A DNA stretch of 64,000 nucleotides, taken from positions 1-64,000 of the forward strand of contig NZ_JMLK01000020.1 in assembly GCF_000686725.1 (NCBI RefSeq). The letters are read 5' to 3'. Position 1 is the first letter of the stretch; each line of letters starts with the position of its first letter. The notes beneath the pieces were generated by a model. That model was not told the origin of the DNA and did no database searches. It worked only from the letters and a program-made list of their open reading frames with translations. This stretch comes from Clostridium akagii DSM 12554 (GTDB lineage: Bacteria > Bacillota > Clostridia > Clostridiales > Clostridiaceae). The position numbers and the translations under genes are program-made. Below, piece by piece: positions 41,278 through 50,541 of the stretch.

Positions 41278-43404
41278 TTACATATCCCCTTTGTTTTTAA
41301 TATAATTTATTATTTCACTAGAATCCTTTGCATTTGAAACAATAGTTATAAACTTTTCATCTCCCAAAAATGTAACTAACTCAGATAATGCCTTCAAATG
41401 ACTTGAATGATCTACTGCACATAAACATACTACTATAGTAACTGGATCATTATCTTTGTTACCAAAGTTAATTGGTTTATTCAAAGTTATAAGACTCATA
41501 CCTATTTTTTTAACGCTTTCATCTGGTCTTGCATGAGGCATTGCGATTCCCGGAGCAATTACAATATATGGCCCTAAAGTTTTAACGCTATTAATCATCC
41601 CTTCAATATACTTTTGTTCTATTACATCATTATTTTTTAAAATCTCTCCTCCAACTCTTACTGCTTGTTCCCAATTTTCTGCATCTACATTTAATCTTAT
41701 AAACTTATTTGTCAATAAATCATCTAGCATTGGTTCAAACACTCCCTTCTTAATGTCATTAGCTATTGAAAGATAGCTTGCTAATTCCTGTGATAATGTT
41801 TCACTATTTAAAATTGTGCAACTATGACCTATTATTTGAATTATTTTTTCTAATGAAACATTACGTTTACTTGCATATCCCCCATTGTATTTTCTTAAGG
41901 CTGTACTAATATCATTTATATTTTTTTCTGTTAAAAAAGGATTTACCTCAATACACGGAATATTGTTAGTATCTGATTTAATTGGTACCGTTGTAATGAT
42001 TAAATCAACATTCCCATTTTTAAGCACATCATCTACGTGGTGGTATGCTATAGTATCAATTATATTTATATTAAAAAGGGATTGTATTTTTGATGATACA
42101 AGTTTTGATGTTCCTATTCCTGTAGCACATACTACTATAACGTTTACAATTTTCTTATTAGTACCCTTCTTTCTCTCTATTGCTGCGGCAAAATGTAAAG
42201 TTAGATATCCTATTTCCTCATCACTTAATTTATTGCCAGCATATTCTTCTATGCCAAAATTTGATCCTTTAATGGCACAAAATACTTTTTCATATGATTC
42301 TTTTATTTCCCTTAACAAAGGATTTTTTAATGTAAGATCATGTTTTAGCCTATATATTGTAGGCCTTATGTGCTGGATTAAACCATCAAATAATTGCTTA
42401 TCATCAAATAAATCAACGCCAAGAATTGAACCAACATTATTGATAAAATTATTAGTAATAAATTCAATACTCCCCCAATCCACGTCATTATTATTTGATA
42501 TTGAAACATTACTTCCTAATAAATGAATTGCCATATATCCTATTTCATCAATTGGTATAACAACTTGGAACCTATTTTCAAGTATTTTTGCGATACTTGA
42601 TGCAACAACAAACTCATTTGTGATTTCAAGAGCTTTCAGTTCATTTTCTTCCATTACAATATCTTTATTTTCTTTTATCCTTTTTATAGCAATAGCTATG
42701 TGTATAACTAATCCTGAATACGCCTCATCTGTGAATTTTGTTTCCAATTGTTTTTCTGCAATATGCAAACAATTTTCAATATAAGAAAGATCAATATCTT
42801 TAAAAAACTGTTTTTTATACTTATCTAGCCCATATTCTGATTTTGAAATTTTAGAAGCCTTAATCAGACTAAGTGCCTTATAAACGTCTACATTGTCTGT
42901 AAGTAAAACAAGTGCTGCTTTCCTTAGATATTTTTCTTCTCCAATAATTCTTACTCCATGATTTTTACATGCTTTAAGTTCCAAATTTCTATTTATAAGC
43001 CATTGCTTTACCTTTTCCATATCTTTTATAATTGTACTTCTGCTTACAAGTATGATTTCTGCGAGCCTTTCCATTGTTATATAATTTCTACTTTCCAGTA
43101 ATTCAGTAAGAATCATAGTGATTCTTTCATCCTGTGATAATACATATTGATTTAAATCGATTTCACCAAGCAAATCTAAAACTTTGCTTTTTTCTACTTC
43201 ACTACATTCATAAGCTATTCCTTCATTTGGTTTTCTTATTAATTGTGGCAAATTACTACTTTCTAAGAAATCATCTATCCTATCAAGGTCGTACCTAATG
43301 GTTCTATTACTCACCCCAAAGACTTTGGATAACTGTAAAATACTTATATACCCGTCGGCATTCATAATTTCATATAATAACTTTGAACAACGTTTATTCA
43401 GCAT
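41278..43404 (-). CDS. PRD-type activator/antiterminator with fused EIIB- and EIIA-like domains
   Basis: A 708-residue MtlR/LicR-type regulator. Domains in order are two N-terminal helix-turn-helix regions (VFGVSNRTIRYDLDRI; IILVSRSTIIKDMEKV), PRD1 with histidines in VIHIAIAIKRI and GYMAIHLLG, PRD2 with LIQHIRPTIYRLKH and YLTLHFAAAIER, an EIIB-like domain (VVCATGIGTSK), and a C-terminal EIIA domain (IAPGIAMPHARPDES with the active histidine). The operon has no separate EIIA gene, so this domain may serve transport as well as sensing. It is the first gene of the five-gene operon. Confidence 0.9.
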   Translation of the reverse strand: MLNKRCSKLLYEIMNADGYISILQLSKVFGVSNRTIRYDLDRIDDFLESSNLPQLIRKPNEGIAYECSEVEKSKVLDLLGEIDLNQYVLSQDERITMILTELLESRNYITMERLAEIILVSRSTIIKDMEKVKQWLINRNLELKACKNHGVRIIGEEKYLRKAALVLLTDNVDVYKALSLIKASKISKSEYGLDKYKKQFFKDIDLSYIENCLHIAEKQLETKFTDEAYSGLVIHIAIAIKRIKENKDIVMEENELKALEITNEFVVASSIAKILENRFQVVIPIDEIGYMAIHLLGSNVSISNNNDVDWGSIEFITNNFINNVGSILGVDLFDDKQLFDGLIQHIRPTIYRLKHDLTLKNPLLREIKESYEKVFCAIKGSNFGIEEYAGNKLSDEEIGYLTLHFAAAIERKKGTNKKIVNVIVVCATGIGTSKLVSSKIQSLFNINIIDTIAYHHVDDVLKNGNVDLIITTVPIKSDTNNIPCIEVNPFLTEKNINDISTALRKYNGGYASKRNVSLEKIIQIIGHSCTILNSETLSQELASYLSIANDIKKGVFEPMLDDLLTNKFIRLNVDAENWEQAVRVGGEILKNNDVIEQKYIEGMINSVKTLGPYIVIAPGIAMPHARPDESVKKIGMSLITLNKPINFGNKDNDPVTIVVCLCAVDHSSHLKALSELVTFLGDEKFITIVSNAKDSSEIINYIKNKGDM

Positions 43405-43459
43405 AGTTGTACCATCATTCTCCCTTTAATATTAATATATTTCTTTTGGTTACAATCTC

Positions 43460-43487
43460 ATTATAATATATTCATGAGTTTACACAA
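43460..43487 (-). promoter_or_regulatory. Promoter of the PTS-tal-tkt operon
   Basis: TTGTGT (43487-43482), 16-base spacer, TATAAT (43465-43460), 56 bp before the regulator gene. Confidence 0.55.
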
Positions 43488-43577
43488 GATTATAATCTTT
43501 CATTGTAATGTGGCAATAAAAAAGCGTTTCTCTACATTTATAATAATATATAGATATAAATTTGTTATTGCTAAGGA

Positions 43578-43646
43578 TTACATTATTTCACTTATTATTT
43601 TTAGCAATATTAAATATAATTATTTTTAAAAATAATTACATTATTT
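43578..43646. repeat. Direct repeat upstream of the DUF1861/GH130 genes
   Basis: ATTACATTATTT occurs at 43578-43589 and 43635-43646. The second copy ends 2 bases before a possible -35 (TTGACT, 43649-43654). It could be a regulator site. The rest of the 312-bp gap (43405-43716) shows only AT-rich sequence and the minus-strand promoter. Confidence 0.4.
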
Positions 43647-43716
43647 GGTTGACTTAAACTATAGTTAATGGGACAATGAACCATGAATAAAATTAAAATT
43701 ATGAGGTGTAATTGTA

Positions 43717-44658
43717 ATGGCTTTATCTTGTAAAGAACTTCTTAAAAATTATAGGGAAAATAATTATGAAAAAATCCCTAAAAAACTTGCATTCAAAGGC
43801 GTATCCATTAAAGATATATATAATATAACTGCTCCATTTTTTGATAATGATATTGAAACTCTAGCAGGTAGAGTTGAAGACAGAAACAGCGAACTTTCTA
43901 AGGTAATGTTTTTTCAAAGACATGATAATAATTGGTGCCATGTAGTAAATTCTCCTGTTTTTAATCTCCAAGACCCTTTCTTTACAAAAATTAAAGGTGA
44001 CCTTATTATTGGCGGTGTGCAGATTTTCCCAAATAATATCAATGGTAAAATAGAATCTTGGAGAACCGTTATGTATAAAGGTAAAGATATCTTTAATCTA
44101 AAATTGTTTTTTATAGGACCTGATGACATGAAAGATTTAAGGATAGTAGAGCTAAACAGTGGTGAAATTGGTATTTTTTCAAGACCTCAAGGTATTAAAG
44201 GTGGAAAAGGTAAAATTGGTTTTACAAAGGTTGATACCATTGATCATTTAAGTATTGGAATCATAAATAATGCATCTCTTCTTAACGACTTATTTGAAGA
44301 CTCTGAGTGGGGAGGCGCTAATGCAATATATCCTCTATTTGATAATTATGTTGGTGTTCTCGGTCACATAGCCTGCTCAGATGAAAATAACAACCGTCAC
44401 TATTATTCCATGTCATTTATTTTTGACACTGAAACGTCTAAATATTCAGATGTTAAAATATTGGCAGAAAGGAGTGACTTCTTACCAGGAGAAAGCAAAA
44501 GACCTGACCTTAATGACGTTATATTTAGTGGTGGTATGATACTTAATGACGAAAAAGCTTTTCTTTATACGGGTGTAAGTGATGCAGAATCACAAATTAT
44601 TGAAATAAACAATCCATTTATTGATTTTACTAAAAATTGTATGAAAGGAAGTTTATAA
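43717..44658 (+). CDS. DUF1861 family protein, probable glycoside-metabolism partner of GH130
   Basis: A 313-residue protein predicted to fold as a five-bladed beta propeller, distantly like GH130. It matches the DUF1861 family (CKELLKNYRENNYEKIPKKL, ITAPFFDN, GPDDMKDLRIVEL, SEWGGANAIYPL). The family is repeatedly found next to mannoside phosphorylases and may bind or process mannosides. The stop overlaps the GH130 start (TAATG), so the two are translated together. Start: ATG with GAGGTG. Confidence 0.82.
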   Translation: MALSCKELLKNYRENNYEKIPKKLAFKGVSIKDIYNITAPFFDNDIETLAGRVEDRNSELSKVMFFQRHDNNWCHVVNSPVFNLQDPFFTKIKGDLIIGGVQIFPNNINGKIESWRTVMYKGKDIFNLKLFFIGPDDMKDLRIVELNSGEIGIFSRPQGIKGGKGKIGFTKVDTIDHLSIGIINNASLLNDLFEDSEWGGANAIYPLFDNYVGVLGHIACSDENNNRHYYSMSFIFDTETSKYSDVKILAERSDFLPGESKRPDLNDVIFSGGMILNDEKAFLYTGVSDAESQIIEINNPFIDFTKNCMKGSL

Positions 44659-45728
44659 TGAATATTAACAGATATTGTGATAACCCAATAATAACTCCTG
44701 GAACTGTCCTAGCCTCAAGAAAAGATTTTCAGGTTATAGGTGCCTTTAATGCAGGCGTAACTGTATTCAATGGTGAAACCATTCTGATTCTTAGAGTAGC
44801 TGAACGTCCTATTAACAGCGATGATAAAAGTATCAAGGTTCCATTTTTAGATGATAACCTTAATTTAAAGGTAAAAACTTTTAATAAAAATGACGAAAAT
44901 TATGATTTTGGTGATTCAAGAGCTATACATAAAAAAGGAAATGTTGCCGCTTTTGAATATTTGACTTCTATATCTCATTTCAGACTTGCAAGAAGTACGG
45001 ACGGGGAGCACTTTAAAGTTGATGAAAAACCATTTATATTTCCAGCTAACAAGTATGAATCCTTTGGAATTGAGGATCCAAGAGTTACGAAGATAGATGA
45101 TTCTTACTATATTACTTACAGTGCTGTTTCAAAATTTGGAATTGTTGTTATGCTTTCCAGCACTGATGATTTTAAAACATTCAATAATTTAGGTGCGATA
45201 TTTGCAACGGAAAATAAAGATGTTGCCCTTTTTCCAGAAAAAATAAACGAGAATTATTATGCATTAAACAGACCAATTTCCCCAAGTATAGGCAATGCTG
45301 TGATATGGATTTCTGAGTCTACAAATCTTCTGCATTGGGGCAATCATAAGGTCCTTATTGAAACAAGAGATGGAAAATGGGATTGTAAAAAAATAGGTGC
45401 AGGTTCGCCTCCTTTAAAAACTGATTTAGGATGGCTTGAATTTTACCATGGTGTGGATGACAATGATAGATATTGCATGGGTGCCTTACTTTTGGATATA
45501 AACGATCCGTCTAAAATCCTCGCAAGAAGCAGTGAACCTATTTTGGAACCTATTATGGAATATGAAACAAAAGGATTTTTTGGTAACGTTGTTTTTTCTT
45601 GTGGTACAATTGTTAACCATGGTGTTATTCACATGTATTATGGAGTATCTGATGATTCCATGGCATATGCACAATTTAAACTTAAAGACGTTTTAGATTC
45701 AATGGAATATTTAAAACCTAAGAAGTGA
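44658..45728 (+). CDS. GH130 mannoside phosphorylase
   Basis: A five-bladed propeller enzyme of 356 residues that cleaves beta-mannosidic bonds with phosphate to give mannose 1-phosphate. Motifs are RYCDNPIITP, FNAGVTVFNGETILILRVAE, the acid residue region GIEDPRV and LEFYHGVDDNDRYCMGALLL. The start is the ATG at 44658 with AGGAAG upstream; the seven codons before it lie inside the DUF1861 gene. No transporter or other mannan gene is adjacent, so the oligosaccharide source is unclear. Substrate (mannosylglucose, mannobiose or N-glycan core) cannot be set from sequence alone. Confidence 0.88.
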   Translation: MNINRYCDNPIITPGTVLASRKDFQVIGAFNAGVTVFNGETILILRVAERPINSDDKSIKVPFLDDNLNLKVKTFNKNDENYDFGDSRAIHKKGNVAAFEYLTSISHFRLARSTDGEHFKVDEKPFIFPANKYESFGIEDPRVTKIDDSYYITYSAVSKFGIVVMLSSTDDFKTFNNLGAIFATENKDVALFPEKINENYYALNRPISPSIGNAVIWISESTNLLHWGNHKVLIETRDGKWDCKKIGAGSPPLKTDLGWLEFYHGVDDNDRYCMGALLLDINDPSKILARSSEPILEPIMEYETKGFFGNVVFSCGTIVNHGVIHMYYGVSDDSMAYAQFKLKDVLDSMEYLKPKK

Positions 45729-45742
45729 TATCTTCTTAGGTT
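45715..45742. terminator. Bidirectional terminator after GH130
   Basis: An 11-bp perfect stem AACCTAAGAAG/CTTCTTAGGTT with a 6-base loop overlaps the GH130 stop region and sits just past the end of the convergent GT39 gene. Confidence 0.8.
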
Positions 45743-45748
45743 TTATCT

Positions 45749-47791
45749 CTATTGAGCTTTTAAATCATATAATTCAGTAGAATTTTCCCCACCTGAAAAT
45801 GCTTTATTTGAACTCTTTTTATTTGAACTATGTTTTTGGGGAGCTTTAGAAGCATTCCATTTACTATATGGGACTAACTTACCATTTGCTTTAATCCAGT
45901 TCATAATAGCACTGTTTGCATTACCTCCTACCCTTGCTCCAGAACCCATCATTCCCTTACTATTACTTACGCTTGCCATGGCGTATCTTATTTCACCCTT
46001 GTTAACTAACTGCTTGAACTGATCTAATGTAAGGATTGGATCTGATCCGCTAAACCCTCCAAGTGTCAATACAGGTTCACCAGTTTTAAGTATTAAATCG
46101 GAGCCATAAGTGGTGGCTGAAGGAACTTCAACAAGATATTTTTCATCTTTCCTGTTAGCTTTTAAAAATTTTATAAGTTTCGAACTATTAGTTACAGTTG
46201 TAGCTCCTGACACTTGCTGTTTTTTTGAGAAAAGTTCTAATCCAGCAGAAGGACTACCTCCATTCATTTTGTGGAAAATAGGTGTAAATGACCAAACCGT
46301 TGGAGCTACTAAAAGCCCTACCGCTACAATACTAATTAATATTTTATTTAATTTTGTATCCCCATGATTTTCTACACTTCTATTAATATTAGCTATACCT
46401 AATATTATTGAAAACAAAATGACTAGAATTCCTATTATTAAAATTAGAATCTTATATCCATTTGAGGCGCTATAGTTATAGGATAAAATAAGGATCTGAG
46501 CCATCCCATTTACAATAAATGCAGCTATTAGAATCCATTTTTTCCACCCATTTTCTTTAAAGACCTTCCACATAGCCGTTAATCCTATTCCAACCAAAGC
46601 TGCAATAGATGGTGCCATTGTAGTTAAATAGTATGTATGAGTTATACTTTTGGAAAAACTAAAATATATAAATTCAGGTAATAGCCACATGAACCATAGT
46701 AATAAAGATACTTTTCTTTTATTATCAAAGGGTAATCTGAATTTTTCCTCCATTGCTGCTACAATGAATCCTATTAGAGCAAGTGGAAGAAGCCAAGATA
46801 TTTGATCTGACATATTATTTTTAGAGAATAATCTCAGTATACTAGCATTTGAACTCTGACCTGCAGTGCCATATTGCACTAGCTTTCCGTTAGTAACTCC
46901 CTTATTGACTGTACCCATCTGTGGTTTTTGGGAATTAGTTCTATTCCCTGAGTTTTTAAGTTTTCCTTGCTTGCCTTGATCTCTACCATTATTTTTTGAA
47001 CCTAGGCCAATTCTATCCAGTCCATTGTGACCTATTATGAGTTCTATCACTGTATTGTTCGTACTACTTCCTATAAACGGTCTATCTTCTGATGGTACAG
47101 CATCAGCAATTAAAGCCCAGGATAGTGATACAACGAGAAGAACAATTGTTCCTAAAATAAGATGTTTTATCCTTTTTTTCAAAGGCAGAGCTGATGACAT
47201 GAGGTATGTAATATATATAGCAGGTGCTACCATATATGCTTCTACCATTTTAATATTAAACCCTATACCTACAATTACGAGGCTTAATACCAGGTATTTG
47301 AATTTCCCTTTTTCTGCTGCAATAAAAAGTGACCAACAAGCGAGTAATAAGGATAACACCAGTAAATTATCAATTGTATTATTTCTGCTTGCTGCTACAA
47401 ATATAGGTGTTACCGCAAGACATAGTGCCGCAATTAGTCCTGCATAACCCCCAAAAGACCTTTTCACAAGATAATATAGTATCCAAACCGATAATACTCC
47501 TGCCAGAGCCTGTGGAAGTATTAGGCTCCATCCATTAAATCCAAATATTTTTGCAAATATAGTTTGTATCCAAAAACCCAACGGTGGTTTATCAATAGTT
47601 ACAAATCCCGTTGGGTCAAATGATGCAAAAAAGAAATTTTTAAAGTTCATCATCATGCTTTTTACACCAGCAGCATAAAAGGTATTTGCATAGCCTTCTA
47701 TACCTATATTAGCAAAATTTAATATGGCAGATAAAATTAAAATTAGTGTTAGTAAAAGTTTCTCTCTTGTAAACCTTATTTTTTCTTTCAA
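45749..47791 (-). CDS. GT39-family membrane glycosyltransferase (ArnT/PMT-like)
   Basis: A 680-residue membrane enzyme with about 11-13 helices that transfers a sugar from a polyprenyl-phosphate carrier to a surface acceptor. The first outer loop has FFASFDPTGFVTIDKPPLGFW with the conserved acidic residues, followed by SRNNTIDNLL. A large C-terminal outer domain ends in a Ser/Lys-rich tail. The start is a TTG at 47791, seven bases after GGAGG; an ATG 12 codons earlier lacks a site. Its neighbour GtrA probably flips the lipid-linked sugar. The acceptor is unknown. Confidence 0.85.
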   Translation of the reverse strand: MKEKIRFTREKLLLTLILILSAILNFANIGIEGYANTFYAAGVKSMMMNFKNFFFASFDPTGFVTIDKPPLGFWIQTIFAKIFGFNGWSLILPQALAGVLSVWILYYLVKRSFGGYAGLIAALCLAVTPIFVAASRNNTIDNLLVLSLLLACWSLFIAAEKGKFKYLVLSLVIVGIGFNIKMVEAYMVAPAIYITYLMSSALPLKKRIKHLILGTIVLLVVSLSWALIADAVPSEDRPFIGSSTNNTVIELIIGHNGLDRIGLGSKNNGRDQGKQGKLKNSGNRTNSQKPQMGTVNKGVTNGKLVQYGTAGQSSNASILRLFSKNNMSDQISWLLPLALIGFIVAAMEEKFRLPFDNKRKVSLLLWFMWLLPEFIYFSFSKSITHTYYLTTMAPSIAALVGIGLTAMWKVFKENGWKKWILIAAFIVNGMAQILILSYNYSASNGYKILILIIGILVILFSIILGIANINRSVENHGDTKLNKILISIVAVGLLVAPTVWSFTPIFHKMNGGSPSAGLELFSKKQQVSGATTVTNSSKLIKFLKANRKDEKYLVEVPSATTYGSDLILKTGEPVLTLGGFSGSDPILTLDQFKQLVNKGEIRYAMASVSNSKGMMGSGARVGGNANSAIMNWIKANGKLVPYSKWNASKAPQKHSSNKKSSNKAFSGGENSTELYDLKAQ

Positions 47792-47859
47792 TTTACAACC
47801 TCCATGGTAACTATCCATGATTTTCATGGAATAAACTTGGATATATAACTATAATATAA

Positions 47860-47875
47860 AAACACCTAGGTGTTT
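47860..47875. promoter_or_regulatory. 16-bp perfect palindrome upstream of the GT39 gene
   Basis: AAACACCTAGGTGTTT lies 69 bp before the GT39 start and is followed on the minus strand by TTTATATTATAG. It may be an operator at the GT39 promoter or a short terminator for gtrA. Confidence 0.4.
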
Positions 47876-47967
47876 GAATTTTTCGCTAAACAAATCATTT
47901 ATTAAGTTTACCTATCATTTTGTCTTATTCTTGTATTTTTTATACATTTTGTCATGTTTTGTGAGTT

Positions 47968-48438
47968 TCAAGCTATGTTTTTCTTACCCTCTACTGATTT
48001 TACAACTCCACCAAAGACCCAAAATCTGTATCCTACAAAATTAACTACTTGGGCTAATACCATTGAGATAATTTTCGCAAAAAAAGCATTCATAGCATTA
48101 TCTTTCATGAATATTCGTAAACCTATTAAACTGACTCCAAGTGACAATGAATTCACAACAATAAATTGAACCATTTCCATTGTTGTTTTTTTACCAGTTT
48201 TCGCATCATCAAAAGTCCAAAATTTATTAAAAAGGAAACTATTTAAAGTACCGCTGGAATAGGATACTATCTGACTTATAATATAATTAATTCCGAGTAA
48301 ACTATTTAGCAAAGAGAATATTCCAAAGTCAAACATAGTATTTAAGCATCCAACACATCCAAACCTTATAATACGTTTATGTTTTGGATTATTTAAAAAT
48401 GTATTATACACATTCTTAATCATAGTCATATATTTCAT
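47968..48438 (-). CDS. GtrA family protein
   Basis: A 156-residue protein with four helices, typical of GtrA: RIIRFGCVGCLNTMFDFGIF in helix 1, SYSSGTLNSFLFNKFWTF in the middle, NFVGYRFWVFGG at the end. GtrA proteins are thought to move undecaprenyl-phosphate sugars across the membrane for a GT39/GT-C enzyme, which fits the downstream neighbour. The ATG at 48438 follows GAAGGAAAGG; a Met at codon 4 is an alternative start. Confidence 0.88.
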   Translation of the reverse strand: MKYMTMIKNVYNTFLNNPKHKRIIRFGCVGCLNTMFDFGIFSLLNSLLGINYIISQIVSYSSGTLNSFLFNKFWTFDDAKTGKKTTMEMVQFIVVNSLSLGVSLIGLRIFMKDNAMNAFFAKIISMVLAQVVNFVGYRFWVFGGVVKSVEGKKNIA

Positions 48439-48634
48439 CCCTTTCCTTCTAAATTGCTATATTTATATAATATCAAACAAATGTTAAATAGTTATGAAAT
48501 AATTATGTTATTATTATGTTATTTATACTGAAAGTTACAGTACTTTATATTGCATAAATAAAATAAGCAATCTATTCTTATATTTTTAAGCAAAGTAATC
48601 CATTCATAAAAACTTTAATGTTATTTTAATCTAA

Positions 48635-48665
48635 TAACATTAATATAACATTAAATATACATTAA
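48635..48665. repeat. Three direct repeats with 11-bp period upstream of mltG
   Basis: TAACATTAA at 48635, TAACATTAA at 48646 and ATACATTAA at 48657 lie exactly one helical turn apart. This is the layout of binding sites for OmpR/PhoB-type response regulators. Confidence 0.5.
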
Positions 48666-48694
48666 ATACATTTAGCAATAAAAAGGAGTTGAAA

Positions 48695-48721
48695 TTGGTT
48701 CTTATGAAACTAATAAGTTAG
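48695..48721 (+). other. 8-codon leader ORF before mltG
   Basis: AAGGAG (48683-48688) is followed by TTG and the reading MVLMKLIS, stopping 7 bases before the mltG ATG. The mltG start itself has no clear ribosome binding site, so coupling through this leader is possible. Confidence 0.35.
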
Positions 48722-48728
48722 TATAAAT

Positions 48729-49526
48729 ATGAACCTTATTATTATGAAATTAAAAAAAATCATATTTATAATTATTGTTATAGCTTTAATATTATTTGGA
48801 ATGTTTCACCAATTGAATCCTTCATCAATAAATAATAGTGCTACCGTTAAGATTACAATACCTGAGGGATATACTAGTGAACAAATTGGTCAAGCTTTAC
48901 AAAAATCAGGATTAGTTACAGAAAAAGATTTTATGAAAGAAGTTACTAGCTGGACAAACAATAATTACTGGTTTCTAAATGGTGTGCCCAATGACACACA
49001 CAAATTGGATGGTTTCTTATATCCTGCTACCTATTCTTTTTCAAAAAATGAATCTAGTAAAATGATTATAAATGAAATGCTCAAAGCTTTTGACTCAAAT
49101 ATACAACCCGATAAAAATTATATAATTAAGAATAACCTAAATATAAGAAGTATTGTAGTCACAGCTTCTTTGATAGAGAAAGAAGCCTCAAAGGATGTGG
49201 ATAGACCAAAGATAGCAAGTGTTATTTATAATAGACTAGCTAAAAAAATGCCATTACAAATAGATGCAACTATCCTTTATGTAATTGGCCATAAGGCTAA
49301 ACTTTATAATAAAGACTTAACAATAAAATCCCCATATAACACCTATATAAATAAAGGATTGCCACCATCACCAATATGCAATCCAGGAACTAAGTCAATA
49401 AATGCTGCCATCTATCCTGCAAAAACTGATTATCTTTATTATGTGCTGAATAGCAAGACTAACCAGCACGTATTTTCTAAAACATATACTGAACAGATTG
49501 GAAATGTAGCTTTATATATTAAATAA
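48729..49526 (+). CDS. mltG: Endolytic murein transglycosylase MltG-like (YceG family)
   Basis: A membrane-anchored glycan-strand-cutting enzyme of 265 residues. One N-terminal helix (IIFIIIVIALILFGMF) is followed by a LysM-like region (KITIPEGYTSEQIGQALQKS). The catalytic YceG domain has the glutamate in TASLIEKEASKDVDRPKIAS, then MPLQIDATILY and GLPPSPICNPG. It is shorter than typical MltG (about 330-350), mainly in the N-terminal half, so it may be a specialised second copy. Start: ATG at 48729; the in-frame ATG at codon 6 is an alternative. Confidence 0.88.
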   Translation: MNLIIMKLKKIIFIIIVIALILFGMFHQLNPSSINNSATVKITIPEGYTSEQIGQALQKSGLVTEKDFMKEVTSWTNNNYWFLNGVPNDTHKLDGFLYPATYSFSKNESSKMIINEMLKAFDSNIQPDKNYIIKNNLNIRSIVVTASLIEKEASKDVDRPKIASVIYNRLAKKMPLQIDATILYVIGHKAKLYNKDLTIKSPYNTYINKGLPPSPICNPGTKSINAAIYPAKTDYLYYVLNSKTNQHVFSKTYTEQIGNVALYIK

Positions 49527-49530
49527 AAAA

Positions 49531-49584
49531 ACTTCTTATCATAATAATTTGGTATTAAATTTCCAAATTTTTATGATAAAAAGT
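49531..49584. terminator. Bidirectional terminator between mltG and the ABC transporter genes
   Basis: A 22-bp stem with two mismatches (from ACTTCTTATCATAA to TTATGATAAAAAGT) and a 10-base loop lies between convergent genes. Confidence 0.65.
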
Positions 49585-49638
49585 ACTTTAATGTGATTTA
49601 TGCAATTTTTTCTATAGCATCTAAAAACAAGGTTTGTA

Positions 49639-50490
49639 TTATTTTGTTTTTCCGCCTTCAATTACAATTTGATCAGCGGTAACATTTGCTGGGAAACTTG
49701 ACTTTAATGTATCATTAAAATCTTTATGGAAGAATTGTTCATCATTTAATTTACCTTTAATTAATCCATTTACATAGCTTAATAATTCTTTATTACCCTT
49801 TTTAACAGCACCAGCTATATAATCTTTGCTACCTAATTCTTTTATACCAACTACATAACCAGGATTCTTTTTTGCCCATGAAAGTAGTAATGTATTATCT
49901 TGTGCAAAGGCAGCGGTTCTACCAGAAATTAAAGCTTGATAACCATCTGTAATAGCATCTATTTTTACCAATTTTACATCTGGTGCATTTTTGGAGAAAT
50001 ATGTATCCCCCGTAGTTCCTGTATTAACAGCTAATGTTTTACCCTTTAAATCATCCACAGAATTTATAGGTGCTTTTTCACTTGAAACCACGCCTAGAGA
50101 AACTTTTTCATAAGGTAATGTAAAATCTACATTTTTAGCTCTTTCATCTGTAACTGTAAAATCTGCAAGCATTAAGTCTACTTTGCCTGTTTGCAAATAT
50201 GGTACTCTGTTAGCTGGGGTCATAGATACCCATGTGATTTTACTTTCACTGCCAAGCAATTCTTTTGCAATTCTTTTACCAAGGTCTACATCATAGCCTT
50301 TAAAACTTCCATCAGCATCTTGATAGCAAAAAGGTGCATCGTCTGAAAAAATACCTATTTTTATTGTACCTGCTTTCTTAATTGCCGATAATGAACTAGG
50401 TGCATCATTTGTTGTTTTGCTTGTATTTGAAGAACATCCTGTAAATCCTACCAGCATTATAAGTGAAATTGCCATAATAAATTTTTTCAT
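49639..50490 (-). CDS. Polar amino acid ABC transporter, substrate-binding lipoprotein
   Basis: A family 3 solute-binding protein of 283 residues. The signal peptide ends in a lipobox (LVGFTGC, Cys near 19). The mature part has KAGTIKIGIFSDDAPFCYQD, GKVDLMLADFTVTDERAKNV and TLAVNTGTTGDTYFSKNAPD, the ligand-site segments of the family. It is the last gene of a four-gene operon. The ligand is a polar amino acid or cystine-like compound; it cannot be narrowed. Confidence 0.9.
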   Translation of the reverse strand: MKKFIMAISLIMLVGFTGCSSNTSKTTNDAPSSLSAIKKAGTIKIGIFSDDAPFCYQDADGSFKGYDVDLGKRIAKELLGSESKITWVSMTPANRVPYLQTGKVDLMLADFTVTDERAKNVDFTLPYEKVSLGVVSSEKAPINSVDDLKGKTLAVNTGTTGDTYFSKNAPDVKLVKIDAITDGYQALISGRTAAFAQDNTLLLSWAKKNPGYVVGIKELGSKDYIAGAVKKGNKELLSYVNGLIKGKLNDEQFFHKDFNDTLKSSFPANVTADQIVIEGGKTK

Positions 50491-50541
50491 TTTTTAGTCT
50501 CCCCTATTATAAATTTATATAAAAATATTTAAAACATTTTA

